This document shows positions 9,080 to 17,964 of a stretch of 64,000 nucleotides of DNA, piece by piece. Source of the stretch: Kitasatospora purpeofusca. Its GTDB lineage: Bacteria; Actinomycetota; Actinomycetes; Streptomycetales; Streptomycetaceae. The stretch spans positions 1-64,000 of the forward strand of contig NZ_JODS01000034.1 of assembly GCF_000718025.1 (NCBI RefSeq), read 5' to 3'. Position numbers and translations under genes: made by a program. Numbering within the stretch: position 1 is the stretch's first letter; each line of letters starts with the position of its first letter. A model generated the notes under the pieces. The model ran no database searches. It saw only the letters and a program-made list of their open reading frames with translations, and was not told where the DNA came from.

Positions 9080-9856
9080 ATGGCCAAGCGCATCGACGTC
9101 AGCGGACTGTCCGCCTACTACGGCTCCACCAAGGCCATCGAGGACATCTCGATGGCGATCGAACCCCGCTCGGTGACGGCCTTCATCGGCCCCTCCGGCT
9201 GCGGCAAGTCCACCTTCCTGCGGACCCTCAACCGGATGCACGAGGTGATCCCGGGCGCCCGTGTCGAGGGCAAGGTGCTCCTGGACGACGAGAACCTGTA
9301 CGGCACCAGCGTCGACCCGGTCGCCGTCCGCCGTTCGGTCGGCATGGTCTTCCAGCGCCCGAACCCGTTCCCGACCATGTCGATCTACGACAACGTGATC
9401 GCCGGCCTCAAGCTCTCGGGTGTCCGCAAGAAGTCCGTGCTGGACGACAAGGTCGAGAAGTCCCTCCAGGGCGCCAACCTCTGGAACGAGGTCAAGGACC
9501 GGCTGAACAAGCCGGGCGCCGGCCTCTCCGGCGGTCAGCAGCAGCGCCTCTGCATCGCCCGCGCCATCGCGGTCGAGCCCCAGGTCCTGCTGATGGACGA
9601 GCCGTGCTCGGCCCTCGACCCGATCTCGACCCTCGCCATCGAGGACCTGATCGGCGAGCTGAAGACCCAGTTCACCATCGTCATCGTGACCCACAACATG
9701 CAGCAGGCGGCCCGCGTCAGCGATCGCACCGCCTTCTTCAACCTGGCCGGTGTCGGCCAGCCGGGCAAGCTGATCGAGCTCGACGACACCCAGCGGATCT
9801 TCTCCAACCCGTCCGTGCAGGCGACCGAGGACTACATCTCCGGCCGCTTCGGCTAA
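9080..9856 (+). CDS. pstB: phosphate ABC transporter ATP-binding protein PstB
   Basis: ATPase that powers phosphate import, 258 residues. Walker A is GPSGCGKST, the ABC signature is LSGGQQQRL, and Walker B is VLLMDEPCSALDP, followed by the switch histidine (IVTHNMQQA). The PstB-specific RTLNRMHEVIPGARVEGKV segment is present. Last gene of pstSCAB, 44 bases after pstA and followed by strong hairpins. Confidence 0.96.
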   Translation: MAKRIDVSGLSAYYGSTKAIEDISMAIEPRSVTAFIGPSGCGKSTFLRTLNRMHEVIPGARVEGKVLLDDENLYGTSVDPVAVRRSVGMVFQRPNPFPTMSIYDNVIAGLKLSGVRKKSVLDDKVEKSLQGANLWNEVKDRLNKPGAGLSGGQQQRLCIARAIAVEPQVLLMDEPCSALDPISTLAIEDLIGELKTQFTIVIVTHNMQQAARVSDRTAFFNLAGVGQPGKLIELDDTQRIFSNPSVQATEDYISGRFG

Positions 9857-9889
9857 ACCGCCGGACCGCGCGGGCAGCGCGTCACAGGC

Positions 9890-9965
9890 TGCTTCGCGGT
9901 GCTGCATGGCGGTGCCGCCGCGAAGCATGAAAAGGGCCCGCCCCCCGGTATCGGGGGGCGGGCCC
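9890..9965. terminator. tandem hairpins between convergent pstB and pit
   Basis: Two hairpins follow each other: 9890-9899 with 9918-9927 (TGCTTCGCGG arms, 10 bp), and a perfect 14-bp stem 9934-9947 with 9952-9965 around a 4-base loop. The second can work in both directions, ending pstB on the plus strand and pit on the minus strand. Confidence 0.8.
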
Positions 9966-10030
9966 TGTCGCGTCCGTGCCGTGGCCGCGCCGGTGTCCGC
10001 CGACGTCCGTGGCCGGACGGGCGGTGCCGG

Positions 10031-11029
10031 TCAGCCCCAGAACAGGTGGACGAACCAGTACACCAGCGCCGCGACCAGGGCGGCCGCCGGCATGGTGATG
10101 AACCAGCCGAGCACGATGTTCTTGGCGACGCCCCAGCGCACCGCGCGGATCCGCTTGGTGGCACCCGCACCCATGATCGCCGAGGTGATCACGTGGGTGG
10201 TGGAGATCGGCGCCTTGAAGACGAACGAGGTGATGTACATGACGGTCGAGGCGGTGGCCTCGGCGGCGAAGCCCTGCGGCGGGTCGAGCTCGATGATCTT
10301 CCGGCCGAGGGTCCGCATGATCCGCCAGCCGCCGGCGTAGGTGCCGAGCGAGAGCATGGTCGCGCAGGAGATCTTCACCCACACCGGGATCGGGTCGTCC
10401 GGGCTCTCGTGGCCCGAGATCACCAGGGCCATCACCACGATGCCCATGGTCTTCTGGGCGTCCTGCAGACCGTGAGCGAGCGCCATCGCGGCGGCCGAGG
10501 CGGTCTGCGCGACCCGGAAGTTGCGCTTGGCCCGGTGCGGGTTGGCCCGGCGGAACAGCCAGAGGATCGCCAGCATCACCAGGAAGCCGCCGACCAGGCC
10601 GACCACCGGGGAGACGATCATCGGGATGATGATCTTGTCGATGACGCCGCTCCAGATCACCTCGGTGCCGCCTGCCAGGGCCGCGCCGACCATGCCGCCG
10701 AACAGCGCGTGCGAGGAGGAGGAGGGCAGGCCGAAGTACCAGGTGACCAGGTTCCAGGCGATCGCTCCGACCAGCGCGGCGAACAGGATCGCCATCCCCT
10801 GGTTGCCGGTCGGGGTCTCGATGATGCCCTGGGAGACGGTGTGCGCCACCCCGCTGCCCAGGAAGGCGCCGGCCAGGTTCATCACCGCGGCCATCGCCAG
10901 CGCCGCCCTGGGCGTCAGGGCCCGGGTGGAGACCGAGGTCGCGATCGCGTTGGCCGAGTCGTGGAAGCCGTTGGTGTAGGTGAAGAAGAACGCAACGCCG
11001 ACGACGGCGATGAGTGCTGCCATGTCCAC
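10031..11029 (-). CDS. pit: inorganic phosphate transporter, PiT family
   Basis: Low-affinity metal-phosphate symporter in the cytoplasmic membrane, 332 residues with about ten membrane segments. The two inverted PiT signatures are visible: FTYTNGFHDSANAIATSVSTRAL near the start and TTHVITSAIMGAGATKR near the end, with GLPSSSSHALFGG between. It is the second gene after a DUF47 protein, five bases apart; this pairing is common for PiT transporters. Confidence 0.93.
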   Translation of the reverse strand: MDMAALIAVVGVAFFFTYTNGFHDSANAIATSVSTRALTPRAALAMAAVMNLAGAFLGSGVAHTVSQGIIETPTGNQGMAILFAALVGAIAWNLVTWYFGLPSSSSHALFGGMVGAALAGGTEVIWSGVIDKIIIPMIVSPVVGLVGGFLVMLAILWLFRRANPHRAKRNFRVAQTASAAAMALAHGLQDAQKTMGIVVMALVISGHESPDDPIPVWVKISCATMLSLGTYAGGWRIMRTLGRKIIELDPPQGFAAEATASTVMYITSFVFKAPISTTHVITSAIMGAGATKRIRAVRWGVAKNIVLGWFITMPAAALVAALVYWFVHLFWG

Positions 11030-11034
11030 GGGGG

Positions 11035-11655
11035 TCAGGACTCCTTGACCGCGATGGTCTCCACCGTGTTGGCGACGTGCTCGAAGGCGTCCGCGGCCTG
11101 TTCGAGGACGTCCACGACCTGCTTGAGCTTGAGCACCTCGATCGCCTCGTACTGGCCGGAGAAGAGGTGGGCGAGCAGCTTGCGGTGGATCTGGTCGGCC
11201 TGGTTCTCCAGCCGGTTGACCTCGATCCAGTACTCGGTCAGGTTGGACATGCTCCGCAGGTTCGGCATCGCCTCGGCGGTCAGCTCGGCGGCGCGGGCCA
11301 GGACCTCGATCTGCTGCTCGATGCCCTTCGGCAGGGTCTGGATGTCATAGAGGACGACCAGGTCGACGGCCTCCTCCATGAAGTCCATGATGTCGTCCAG
11401 CGACGAGGCGAGGTTGTAGATGTCCTCGCGGTCGAAGGGCGTGATGAAGGACGAGTTCAGCTGGTGGAAGATCGCATGGGTGGTGTCGTCTCCGGCGTGC
11501 TCGGCGGCGCGCATGCGCTCGACGATCTCCGCGCGGGCCGACACGTCTGATCCCAGCAGTTCCAGCAGGAGCTTCGAGCCCACGACCAGGTTCTCCGCGG
11601 CGGCGGCGAACATGTCGTAGAAACTCGTCTCCTTCGGGGTCAGGCTAAAACGCAC
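11035..11655 (-). CDS. DUF47 family (PhoU-like) protein, putative Pit accessory regulator
   Basis: A 206-residue helical protein of the DUF47/PhoU-like family. Motifs include PKETSFYDMFAAAAENLV and the metal-binding style segments EHAGDDTTHAIFHQLNSSFITPFDREDIYNLASSLDDI (E/D-rich helices). The frame is open far upstream, but GTG 11655 has a GGAGA site seven bases before it and yields the family start RFSLTPKE. It directly precedes pit, and such pairs are thought to regulate phosphate uptake through Pit. Confidence 0.9.
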   Translation of the reverse strand: MRFSLTPKETSFYDMFAAAAENLVVGSKLLLELLGSDVSARAEIVERMRAAEHAGDDTTHAIFHQLNSSFITPFDREDIYNLASSLDDIMDFMEEAVDLVVLYDIQTLPKGIEQQIEVLARAAELTAEAMPNLRSMSNLTEYWIEVNRLENQADQIHRKLLAHLFSGQYEAIEVLKLKQVVDVLEQAADAFEHVANTVETIAVKES

Positions 11656-12011
11656 GGAAATCTCCGATGTGCGGGGTAGGGGACTGAACGATGCTAGGTG
11701 CAACCGCGCGTGGGAGCGCAAACGGGGTGGCCGAAAAGGAGCCGGAACCTCCCCTTCCGTTCGGCTGCCGCAGCGGTGGGTCCGATGCACCACAGGTACG
11801 GGCGTAAGCCCCCAGTCTGACGGAACCTCGCCCGGATTGCCCCTGCCGTGCGGCCGGAACGACGGGGTGTTCCCCGGACGGGGGAACCCGGGGACCGACC
11901 GGTCGCCGGCCCGCTCCGGGCCCGCGGCGCCGGAGGAACACCACGACGGGCCCGGGTGTTGGACACTGGAGGCCGACGCAGCCACCCAGGCACCCAGACG
12001 AAGGCGGGCCG
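11656..12011. promoter_or_regulatory. divergent intergenic region between DUF47-pit and csoR
   Basis: This 356-base stretch holds no credible gene. It must carry promoters for both sides. On the minus strand a TAGCAT -10-like box lies about 40 bases before the DUF47 start. No convincing PHO box or CsoR operator was recognised by eye. Confidence 0.4.
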
Positions 12012-12404
12012 ATGACCACCACGCAAGCGCGTACCGGGCCGGAGCAGGCGCCCGGGGCGGAACCGCACGGCGAGCACGCGGTCTCCCCGGACGCCGTCGA
12101 GGCCGCCCCCGCCGGTCACGGCCCGCACGGGTACAGCGCCCAGAAGGACGCGCACCTCAAGCGGCTGCGCCGGATCGAGGGCCAGATCCGCGGACTCCAG
12201 CGGATGGTCGACGAGGACGTCTACTGCATCGACGTGCTCACCCAGGTCTCGGCCAGCACCAAGGCCCTGCAGTCCTTCGCGCTCTCCCTGCTCGAGGAGC
12301 ACCTGCGGCACTGCGTCGCGGCCGCCGCCGAGGAGGGCGGGGCCGAGCTGGACGCCAAGGTCGCCGAGGCCACCGCGGCGATCGCCCGGTTGCTGCGCAG
12401 CTGA
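12012..12404 (+). CDS. csoR: copper-sensing transcriptional repressor CsoR
   Basis: A 130-residue DUF156 repressor that releases DNA on binding Cu(I). After a 40-residue disordered extension comes the four-helix-type domain HLKRLRRIEGQIRGLQRMV. The Cu(I) ligands are in place: Cys72 (DVYCIDVLTQ), His97 and Cys101 (EEHLRHCV), the same spacing as in characterised CsoR. No copper pump or chaperone gene is adjacent, so its targets are elsewhere, as in other streptomycetes. Confidence 0.92.
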   Translation: MTTTQARTGPEQAPGAEPHGEHAVSPDAVEAAPAGHGPHGYSAQKDAHLKRLRRIEGQIRGLQRMVDEDVYCIDVLTQVSASTKALQSFALSLLEEHLRHCVAAAAEEGGAELDAKVAEATAAIARLLRS

Positions 12405-12448
12405 GCGCGGCGCCGCCGACGGCGGGGCCGGCCTGGGTACCGCGGGGC

Positions 12449-12673
12449 CTACGGGTCCCGCGGGTCCGGCAGCTCCCGCTGGTCCGGCAGCTCGCGCTCG
12501 GCTTCGGTGGCCGGACCGCCGTCGGGCCGGTCGAGCAGCACCTCGTCGATCCGCTCGGTCGGCAGCCGGTCACCGCTGCTGGCCGTGGCGGCGATCATCA
12601 GCTCACCGGCCAGCTCGATCTCGTCGAGGGCCGCGTCGTCGTGGCCGCCGCTGCGGTCGCCCGTGGACGCCAT
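12449..12673 (-). CDS. small conserved hypothetical protein
   Basis: A 74-residue acidic protein beginning MASTGDRSGGHDDAALDEIE. The central part (ELAGELMIAATASSGDRLPTERIDEVL) looks like a short helix-turn-helix-length amphipathic region; the tail is charged (ERELPDQRELPDPRDP). ATG 12673 is chosen over an upstream ATG-less extension because an AAGGGG site lies upstream. Not recognised as a named family. It is convergent with csoR and upstream of nothing on its own strand within 90 bases. Confidence 0.6.
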   Translation of the reverse strand: MASTGDRSGGHDDAALDEIELAGELMIAATASSGDRLPTERIDEVLLDRPDGGPATEAERELPDQRELPDPRDP

Positions 12674-12845
12674 CACCTGCACCACCCCTTCAGCGCCTCG
12701 CCAGCCCGGGCGGCAGCCACCCGACGTCCAGCCTAGGCACTTCGGAGCCCGTCCACATGGCACGGACGGGCCATCTCGGCGCCGCCGAAACGGGTGGGCT
12801 CCGGGACTCCCGGGCCCACCCGGACCGGCGGCCTCCCACGCCGAG

Positions 12846-13757
12846 CTACTTCGGGTTCTCGCCGGGCTTCATGGTGAAGATGTCCGCGGCGGCGGGCTCG
12901 GCGGCCTCCACCGGCTTGCCGAAGTCCGTCAGTGTGGTGGTCGAGACCACCTTCACCTGGTCCTTCGCCTCCTTGGACCCGGCCACCCCGGCGAAGGTGA
13001 AGACCTCGACCACCTTGTGCAGCCGGCCCTGGTCGTCCAGCCAGGCGTCGTAGGGGATGTCCTTCACGGTGAAGGTCTGCGCCCCCATCCGCAGGCCGTC
13101 CCCGCCCCGTCCGCCGGTGGCGTCGGCCGCCTTGGCGAGGTCCAGGGTGCCGCGGAAGTGCTTCAGGGCCACCCCGTCGACCGTCTCGGTGCCCACCGCC
13201 TCGGCTTTCTGCGCCCCGCGCAGCGCGCCCGCGGCGGAGGCCGGGTCGGTGGCGCCGCCGCTGACCAGGTTGCCGTCCGGCAGCTGGCGGACGTCCAGCT
13301 TGACCCACTTGCCCTCCGGCACCTTGGCGCCGCTGTTCTGGAGGTAGACGGTGCCGGGCAGCAGCACCTCGACGATCTTGCCGGTGGTCGCGGCGCCGGG
13401 CGGCACCTGCACCTCCAGCCGGCCGATCCGCTTCACGTAGTCGTAGCCGCCGGTGCCGGTGAAGACCGCCTTCTTGTCGGCGGACTCGGTCACCAGCTCG
13501 GTGGCGGCGTGCGCCGACCCGGCCCGGCCGGTGATGTCGGCGGTGCCGCGGACCGCCGTCAGCGGGTCGGCGGAGAGCTGGTCCGGGGTGCTGCTCGCCT
13601 GCTGGTCGGCCGAGGCGCCCCCGGCACCGTCCGGCGAGCAGCCGGCCAGTCCGGCCGCGCCGGTGAGGACGGCGGCGAGCAGCACGGCCCCCGCCGCCGG
13701 CCGCGGCCGCCGCTCCGCCCGGCCGACCGTTCGGACGTCGTGCTGCTGGTCGGTCAT
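12846..13757 (-). CDS. lipoprotein, LolA/LppX-like
   Basis: A 303-residue secreted lipoprotein: basic start, hydrophobic core and lipobox LAGC about 40 residues in. The mature part has a beta-rich pattern (GTADITGRAGSAHAATELV, GKWVKLDVRQLP, AEAVGTETVDGVALKHFRGTLDL, PYDAWLDDQGRLHKV) typical of actinobacterial lipoproteins with LolA/LppX-like folds that may carry lipid. Function is inferred only. The start at 13757 is preferred to the ATG two codons earlier because GAGG is then correctly spaced. Confidence 0.75.
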   Translation of the reverse strand: MTDQQHDVRTVGRAERRPRPAAGAVLLAAVLTGAAGLAGCSPDGAGGASADQQASSTPDQLSADPLTAVRGTADITGRAGSAHAATELVTESADKKAVFTGTGGYDYVKRIGRLEVQVPPGAATTGKIVEVLLPGTVYLQNSGAKVPEGKWVKLDVRQLPDGNLVSGGATDPASAAGALRGAQKAEAVGTETVDGVALKHFRGTLDLAKAADATGGRGGDGLRMGAQTFTVKDIPYDAWLDDQGRLHKVVEVFTFAGVAGSKEAKDQVKVVSTTTLTDFGKPVEAAEPAAADIFTMKPGENPK

Positions 13758-13910
13758 CTTCATCCTCGCGAAACCCCCTCGGGCCCGACTGCCCCGCCGG
13801 CCACCGGGGGGTGGGCAGAGCTCTTTCCGGGCAAACGAGTTGGGGCGCAAGGGGTTACGCGGGACCCGGCGCGTTCCGGACGTCGCGCGCCGGTGGTCCG
13901 GCGCGTTACC

Positions 13911-14114
13911 GTGAACCACGTGCACAGTGAGCTGCCGGACGTTCCCGGCACCGTCCGGATGCCCGAGCACCGCGTCGCGATCAGCGAACGCGGTTCCTTC
14001 TGCTTCGCGACCTGCAGCTGCGGCTGGTTCTCCCCGGCCCGGCGCTCGCGCGACCTCGCCCGCCGCGAGGCCGACGACCACCTGATCGGCAACGACACCG
14101 CCCCGCGGGGGTAG
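13911..14114 (+). CDS. small conserved protein with CSC motif
   Basis: A 67-residue protein, divergent from the lipoprotein gene. It reads HRVAISERGSFCFATCSCGW then FSPARRSRDLARREADDH, with three cysteines in C-x3-C-x-C and a following acidic/His tail (EADDHLIGND), which could bind metal. The pattern resembles small zinc-ribbon-like proteins common in Streptomyces. The GTG at 13911 is the first plausible start; GTG 13920 is an alternative. No function is known. Confidence 0.6.
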   Translation: MNHVHSELPDVPGTVRMPEHRVAISERGSFCFATCSCGWFSPARRSRDLARREADDHLIGNDTAPRG

Positions 14115-14129
14115 GGCGGATCGTTCGGA

Positions 14130-14870
14130 TCACGCGGCCAGGTCGGACTCGGGTCGCGGTTCCTCGGTGCGCACCGTCCCGCGGGTCCCGCCGCCGCGCC
14201 GCCCCCGTCCGCCGCGCCCGGGGCCCCGGCCGCCGCCGCCGGCCTCGCCGCGCCGTCCGGCGCGGATCAGCGGGGCGAGCGGGGTGCGGGCCAGGGCGTG
14301 GCAGAGCGGGACGAGCACGGCCATCGCGATCGGCGCCAGCAGCAGCACCACGGCGACGGCCAGCGCGAAGCCGCCGATCACATCGGTGGGGTAGTGGACG
14401 CCCATGTACATCCGGCAGAAGCCCTGCAGCAGGGCCAGGCCGCCGGCGATCCAGCCGAGCCGGCGGTTCACCAGGAAGAGCGCCACCGCGATGCCCATCG
14501 ACATCGTGGAGTGGTCGCTGACGAAGGAGTAGGTGCCGGCCTTGCCCTCGACCAGCACCTCCAGGTCGGGGTGGTCCACGAAGGGCCGGGGGCGGTCCAC
14601 GATCGCCGCGATCGGCAGGTTGGTGAGCTCGGCGATGGCGACCGACAGCGGGGCCCAGAGCAGCCCGGCGACCGCCACCGGGGCGTCCGGACGCCGCCGG
14701 GCCTGCAGCCAGCCCACCAGGCCCAGCAGCGCGAGGCCGATCAGGATGCCGTACTCGCCGATCCAGGACACCAGGTGGTCCAGCCGGGCCGGGGCGTGTT
14801 TGGCCAGGCCGTTGACGGCGTAGAGCAGGCCGAGGTCGGGGTTGGTCGTGTCGGCAAGCGGCGTCGACAC
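14130..14870 (-). CDS. PAP2-family membrane phosphatase
   Basis: A 246-residue integral membrane protein with about five or six helices. The phosphatase motifs are recognisable: DRPRPF after IAAIV, SFVSDHSTMSM in place of the PSGH motif, and RMYMGVHYPTDVIGG with the nucleophile-supporting histidine. It probably dephosphorylates lipid phosphates or undecaprenyl pyrophosphate on the outer membrane face. The tail is Gly/Arg-rich. GTG 14870 has an excellent AAGGAGG site. Substrate unknown. Confidence 0.85.
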   Translation of the reverse strand: MSTPLADTTNPDLGLLYAVNGLAKHAPARLDHLVSWIGEYGILIGLALLGLVGWLQARRRPDAPVAVAGLLWAPLSVAIAELTNLPIAAIVDRPRPFVDHPDLEVLVEGKAGTYSFVSDHSTMSMGIAVALFLVNRRLGWIAGGLALLQGFCRMYMGVHYPTDVIGGFALAVAVVLLLAPIAMAVLVPLCHALARTPLAPLIRAGRRGEAGGGGRGPGRGGRGRRGGGTRGTVRTEEPRPESDLAA

Positions 14871-14983
14871 GCCGCACCTCCTTCTGGTCCGCTGCACCTG
14901 GATCGTTCCGGCCGGGGCCCGTCCGCCGTCGCCCAGGTCAGGGCGGCTGACGGAAGGCCAACGGACACAACGTCATAACCGAC

Positions 14984-15014
14984 GGACAGCGTTCCACGGA
15001 AACGCGCGGTTATG
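14984..15014. terminator. hairpin downstream of the transglycosylase gene
   Basis: CATAACC (14984-14990) pairs with GGTTATG (15008-15014), flanked by further partial pairing. It lies between two minus-strand genes, after the stop of the transglycosylase gene. It may end that gene or form an operator for the PAP2 gene. Confidence 0.4.
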
Positions 15015-15066
15015 GAAACTTGACTCAGCGTCCACGCCGCGCGCACACCGGCCGGGCGGTCGGGGA

Positions 15067-16272
15067 TCAGTTCTTTGCGGGGGTTTGACCGGAACCGGCC
15101 GGTCCGGTGGCGGCGACCGCGGTGGGCCGGGCGGCCGGGGCCGCCTGTGCCGCCTGGGCCGCCGGGGAGGTCGGGCCGGTCGGGGACGTCGGGGCGGAAG
15201 GGGCCGAGGCGGGGGCCGGAGCCGGGTCGCCGGGGCGGCTCGGAGCGATCACCCCGCCGTCGGCGTTGCGGTTCGGCAGTGCCTGGGCGGCGTCCGAGGT
15301 CACCCGGGTGGCCCCGATGTACTCCTTGGTGTCGATCTTGTCGTAGCGGATCACCGCACCGGTGTGCGGGGCGTTGATCATGTACCCGCCGCCGACGTAG
15401 ATGCCCACGTGGTGGATGGAGCGCGGGTCGGTCAGATCGGTCGCCCAGAACACCAGGTCGCCCGGACGCAGCTGGTCCCGGGACGGGTGCGGGCCGGCGT
15501 ACCACTGGTCGTTGGCGACCCGGGGCAGGACGATGCCCACGCTCTCGAACGCGGCCTTGGTGAGCCCGGAGCAGTCGAACCGCCCGTTCTGCCAGGCCAG
15601 CCCGTCGCCGCCCCACAGGTACGGGGTGCCGAGCTTGCCCTGGGCGAAGTAGATCGCCCCGGCGGACTGCGCGGAGACCTCCACCGACGCGACCGGGGCG
15701 GCGAAGCTGCGGGAGGTGGCCAGGATGTTCCGCACGTACCCCTGGGTCTCCCGGTACGGCGGCACGCCCTGGTACTTCGTCACCGCGCCCGGCCCGGCGT
15801 TGTAGGCGGCCAGCATGTTCGACTGGCGGTCGCCCGGGACCTTGGCGACGAAGGAGGCCAGCGCGCAGTCGAAGGTGGCGGCCGAGGCGATCGCGTCCAG
15901 CGGCTCCCAGGGGTCCTTCCGGCCGTCGTTGTTGCCGTCCGTGCCGTACGCCGCCCAGGTGCCCGGCATGAACTGCGCCAATCCCTCCGCCCCGACCCCG
16001 GAACGGGCCCGTGGGTCGAAACCGCTTTCCTGGTACAACTGCGCCGCGAGCAACGGGGGGGAGAGATCGGGGCAGAGCCGCCCCCACTGTTCGATCGGCC
16101 CTTGGTACGCGGCCGGAACGGTTCCCGGGGAGAGCCCGGCGGCATTGCCCTGGCGCTGCGGAGTCCCGCTCGCCGCATACGTCCCGAACGTCACCAGCCC
16201 GATGAAGCCGACCGCGACAACTCCTGCGGCAGCGGCGGCCGTAGCGCCCTTCCGGAGTACCATCAGCACCAT
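15067..16272 (-). CDS. lytic transglycosylase with C-terminal NlpC/P60 domain
   Basis: A 401-residue cell-wall hydrolase. One N-terminal membrane anchor (about residues 8-33) is followed by an SLT-type domain (LLAAQLYQESGFDPRARS, GLAQFMPGTW, NMLAAYNAGPGAV with catalytic Glu in QESGF). An NlpC/P60 peptidase follows, with Cys in FDCSGLTKAAF and His in HHVGIYVG. The tail is Pro/Ala-rich. It would cut both glycan strands and peptides. It is divergent from the type IV secretion-like genes and is a good VirB1-like candidate for opening peptidoglycan for that system. Confidence 0.9.
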   Translation of the reverse strand: MVLMVLRKGATAAAAAGVVAVGFIGLVTFGTYAASGTPQRQGNAAGLSPGTVPAAYQGPIEQWGRLCPDLSPPLLAAQLYQESGFDPRARSGVGAEGLAQFMPGTWAAYGTDGNNDGRKDPWEPLDAIASAATFDCALASFVAKVPGDRQSNMLAAYNAGPGAVTKYQGVPPYRETQGYVRNILATSRSFAAPVASVEVSAQSAGAIYFAQGKLGTPYLWGGDGLAWQNGRFDCSGLTKAAFESVGIVLPRVANDQWYAGPHPSRDQLRPGDLVFWATDLTDPRSIHHVGIYVGGGYMINAPHTGAVIRYDKIDTKEYIGATRVTSDAAQALPNRNADGGVIAPSRPGDPAPAPASAPSAPTSPTGPTSPAAQAAQAAPAARPTAVAATGPAGSGQTPAKN

Positions 16273-16505
16273 CCCGACGAATCGTCAGTCGAAGTGTCCC
16301 GGAAGGCGTTGCTCACCGCAATCATCAGAGATACAAAGAGTGAGCGCTATCCTTCGTACGGTGGACATCCTCGCGTACGTGTCCGATGCCTCACGACCAA
16401 TCCGCGAGAAGCAGCCAAGTCGACATCAGATCTGGCCAAGAATAGGTACCGACCCTTCGCGCGGGCGGGGTCTGGGCCCTTGAATTTGCCTGATCGGGCG
16501 GTGAG

Positions 16506-16862
16506 ATGGAAATGAACCAGAGCAGCGTGCACAGCATCGCGATCGGCCACCTGGCCGAGGACCCTCCAAAGAAGCCGAATATCGACACCATCATCGGCGG
16601 GATCGCCCCGGACTGGGGTCCGTTCGCGAGTCTCGGCTCGGAGGCCCGGGTGATGGTCGAGGTCGTCATGGCCGTGGCGATCCTGGCCTGCCTCGGCCTC
16701 GCTGTCTGGGGTGCGGCCAAGCAGCGGATCGGTGCCACCGCGATGCGCGACAGCTTCGGCGCCGAACAGGGCAAGGGACTGATCATCGCCGGTCTGACCG
16801 GCGTGTTCATCATTGGATCACTTGGCACTCTGTTCACCATTGTGTACGGCATGGCGATCTGA
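16506..16862 (+). CDS. small two-helix membrane protein, VirB2/pilin-like position
   Basis: A 118-residue protein with a 45-residue polar head and two predicted membrane helices (about residues 50-70, VMVEVVMAVAILACLGLAVWG, and 92-115), separated by a polar loop. The size and two-helix layout resemble VirB2/TrbC-type subunits or small actinobacterial conjugation proteins, but no sequence signature proves this. First gene of the plus-strand cluster. Start may be ATG 16506 or ATG 16512; a GGTGAG lies upstream. Confidence 0.7.
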   Translation: MEMNQSSVHSIAIGHLAEDPPKKPNIDTIIGGIAPDWGPFASLGSEARVMVEVVMAVAILACLGLAVWGAAKQRIGATAMRDSFGAEQGKGLIIAGLTGVFIIGSLGTLFTIVYGMAI

Positions 16863-17142
16863 CGATCGGGCAGCGCGGGCCGGACAGGCGGAGCGGACAG
16901 CCGAGGCGGAGCCGACGGCGCCCACGGGGCGGACCGTCGTGACGCGCCGGCGGACGGCGCGGCATCCTTGCCGGTCGACCTGTCCGATCGTCTGACCGTC
17001 CGACTGCCGGACCGTCCGACCGGGCATCCGTGCATGCCCGGCGCCACGCCGGGAATCCATCCACCACCCCTTCCCTCCCGCCCGCCCGCGGCCGGAGGGG
17101 CCCCCGGAGCCGCCCCCGGCTCCCCGCACCAGGAGGGCCGCC

Positions 17143-17964
17143 GTGCCGTTGTCCGACGACCAGCCGCACACCCGTACGCGGCTGCCGGTCGGCGAACAGC
17201 CCTCGTCGCAGATGAGTGCCCGTCAGGCACGCCCGCTGCGCACCCTGCTGACCGTCCTGCTGGTCGTCACCCTGCTGGTCCTGGCGATCTCCATCGCCAA
17301 CCGGGGCAAGCCCGACCCCGGCACCGCCGCCGGACGCTCCGCCGACCGGGCCGCCGGGGCCACCGCCACCTCCGGCGCGGGCCCCGCGCCCAGCGGGGAC
17401 CAGCCGGTGACCGCCACCGTCAACGGCATCGCCGCCGGCTTCCCGCACACCGACCAGGGCGCCCAGTCCGCCGCCGCCAACTACGCCGTGGCCATCGGCT
17501 CCGCCGACATGTTCCGCGCGGACAGCCGCCACACCATCGTCACCACCATCGCCGACCCGGCCGCGGCCCAGGCCCTGCAGGGCCGGCTGGACCAGGGGTT
17601 CGGCGCCGAGACCGTGGCTCGCTACGGACTGGACGCCCAGGGCCGCGCGCCCAAGGGCCTCACCTTCGTCAGCCGTACCGTCCCGGTCGGCGCCAGGGCG
17701 GTCGGCTACACCGACACCGAGACCAAGGTCGAGGTCTGGTGCACCGGCCTGAACGGTCTGGCCGGCGAGCGCTCGGTGCAGCCGGTGGTGGCGAGCTGGT
17801 TCACGCTCACCCTCGATCTGCGCTGGACGGGTGGCGACTGGAAGCTCACGGACTACGCAAGCCGGCAGGGGCCCGCGCCCATGCCGGGCGACGAACAGGC
17901 CGCCACCGCCGAGGAGATCACCGGCGCCGTCCAGCAGCTCGGGGGTTTCCGCTATGCCCGTTGA
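17143..17964 (+). CDS. VirB8/TcpC-like bitopic membrane protein
   Basis: A 273-residue protein with a polar cytoplasmic head, one membrane helix (about residues 31-50, TLLTVLLVVTLLVLAISIA) and a long outside domain with NTF2/VirB8-like character (GFPHTDQGAQSAAANYAVAIGS, ASWFTLTLDLRWTGGDWKLTDY). TcpC and VirB8 scaffold proteins of type IV systems have this topology. GTG 17143 has a perfect AGGAGG site. The last 11 bases overlap the next gene. The 280 bases before it hold short direct repeats (ACCGTCCGAC twice) but no gene. Confidence 0.75.
   Translation: MPLSDDQPHTRTRLPVGEQPSSQMSARQARPLRTLLTVLLVVTLLVLAISIANRGKPDPGTAAGRSADRAAGATATSGAGPAPSGDQPVTATVNGIAAGFPHTDQGAQSAAANYAVAIGSADMFRADSRHTIVTTIADPAAAQALQGRLDQGFGAETVARYGLDAQGRAPKGLTFVSRTVPVGARAVGYTDTETKVEVWCTGLNGLAGERSVQPVVASWFTLTLDLRWTGGDWKLTDYASRQGPAPMPGDEQAATAEEITGAVQQLGGFRYAR

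Noticed and set aside
9890..9927. The hairpin after pstB as a riboswitch for pit.
   Set aside because: It lies downstream of both convergent genes, so it is best read as a terminator.
13911..14114. The 67-residue CSC protein as part of the long frame that begins at 12507.
   Set aside because: The longer frame runs antisense through the lipoprotein and lacks any motif; only the short end fits a real small protein.
16863..17142. Repeats of ACCGTCCGAC and GGACAGCC in the gap before the VirB8-like gene, first taken as a regulator array.
   Set aside because: Only two or three imperfect copies with uneven spacing and no conserved partner; probably local low complexity.
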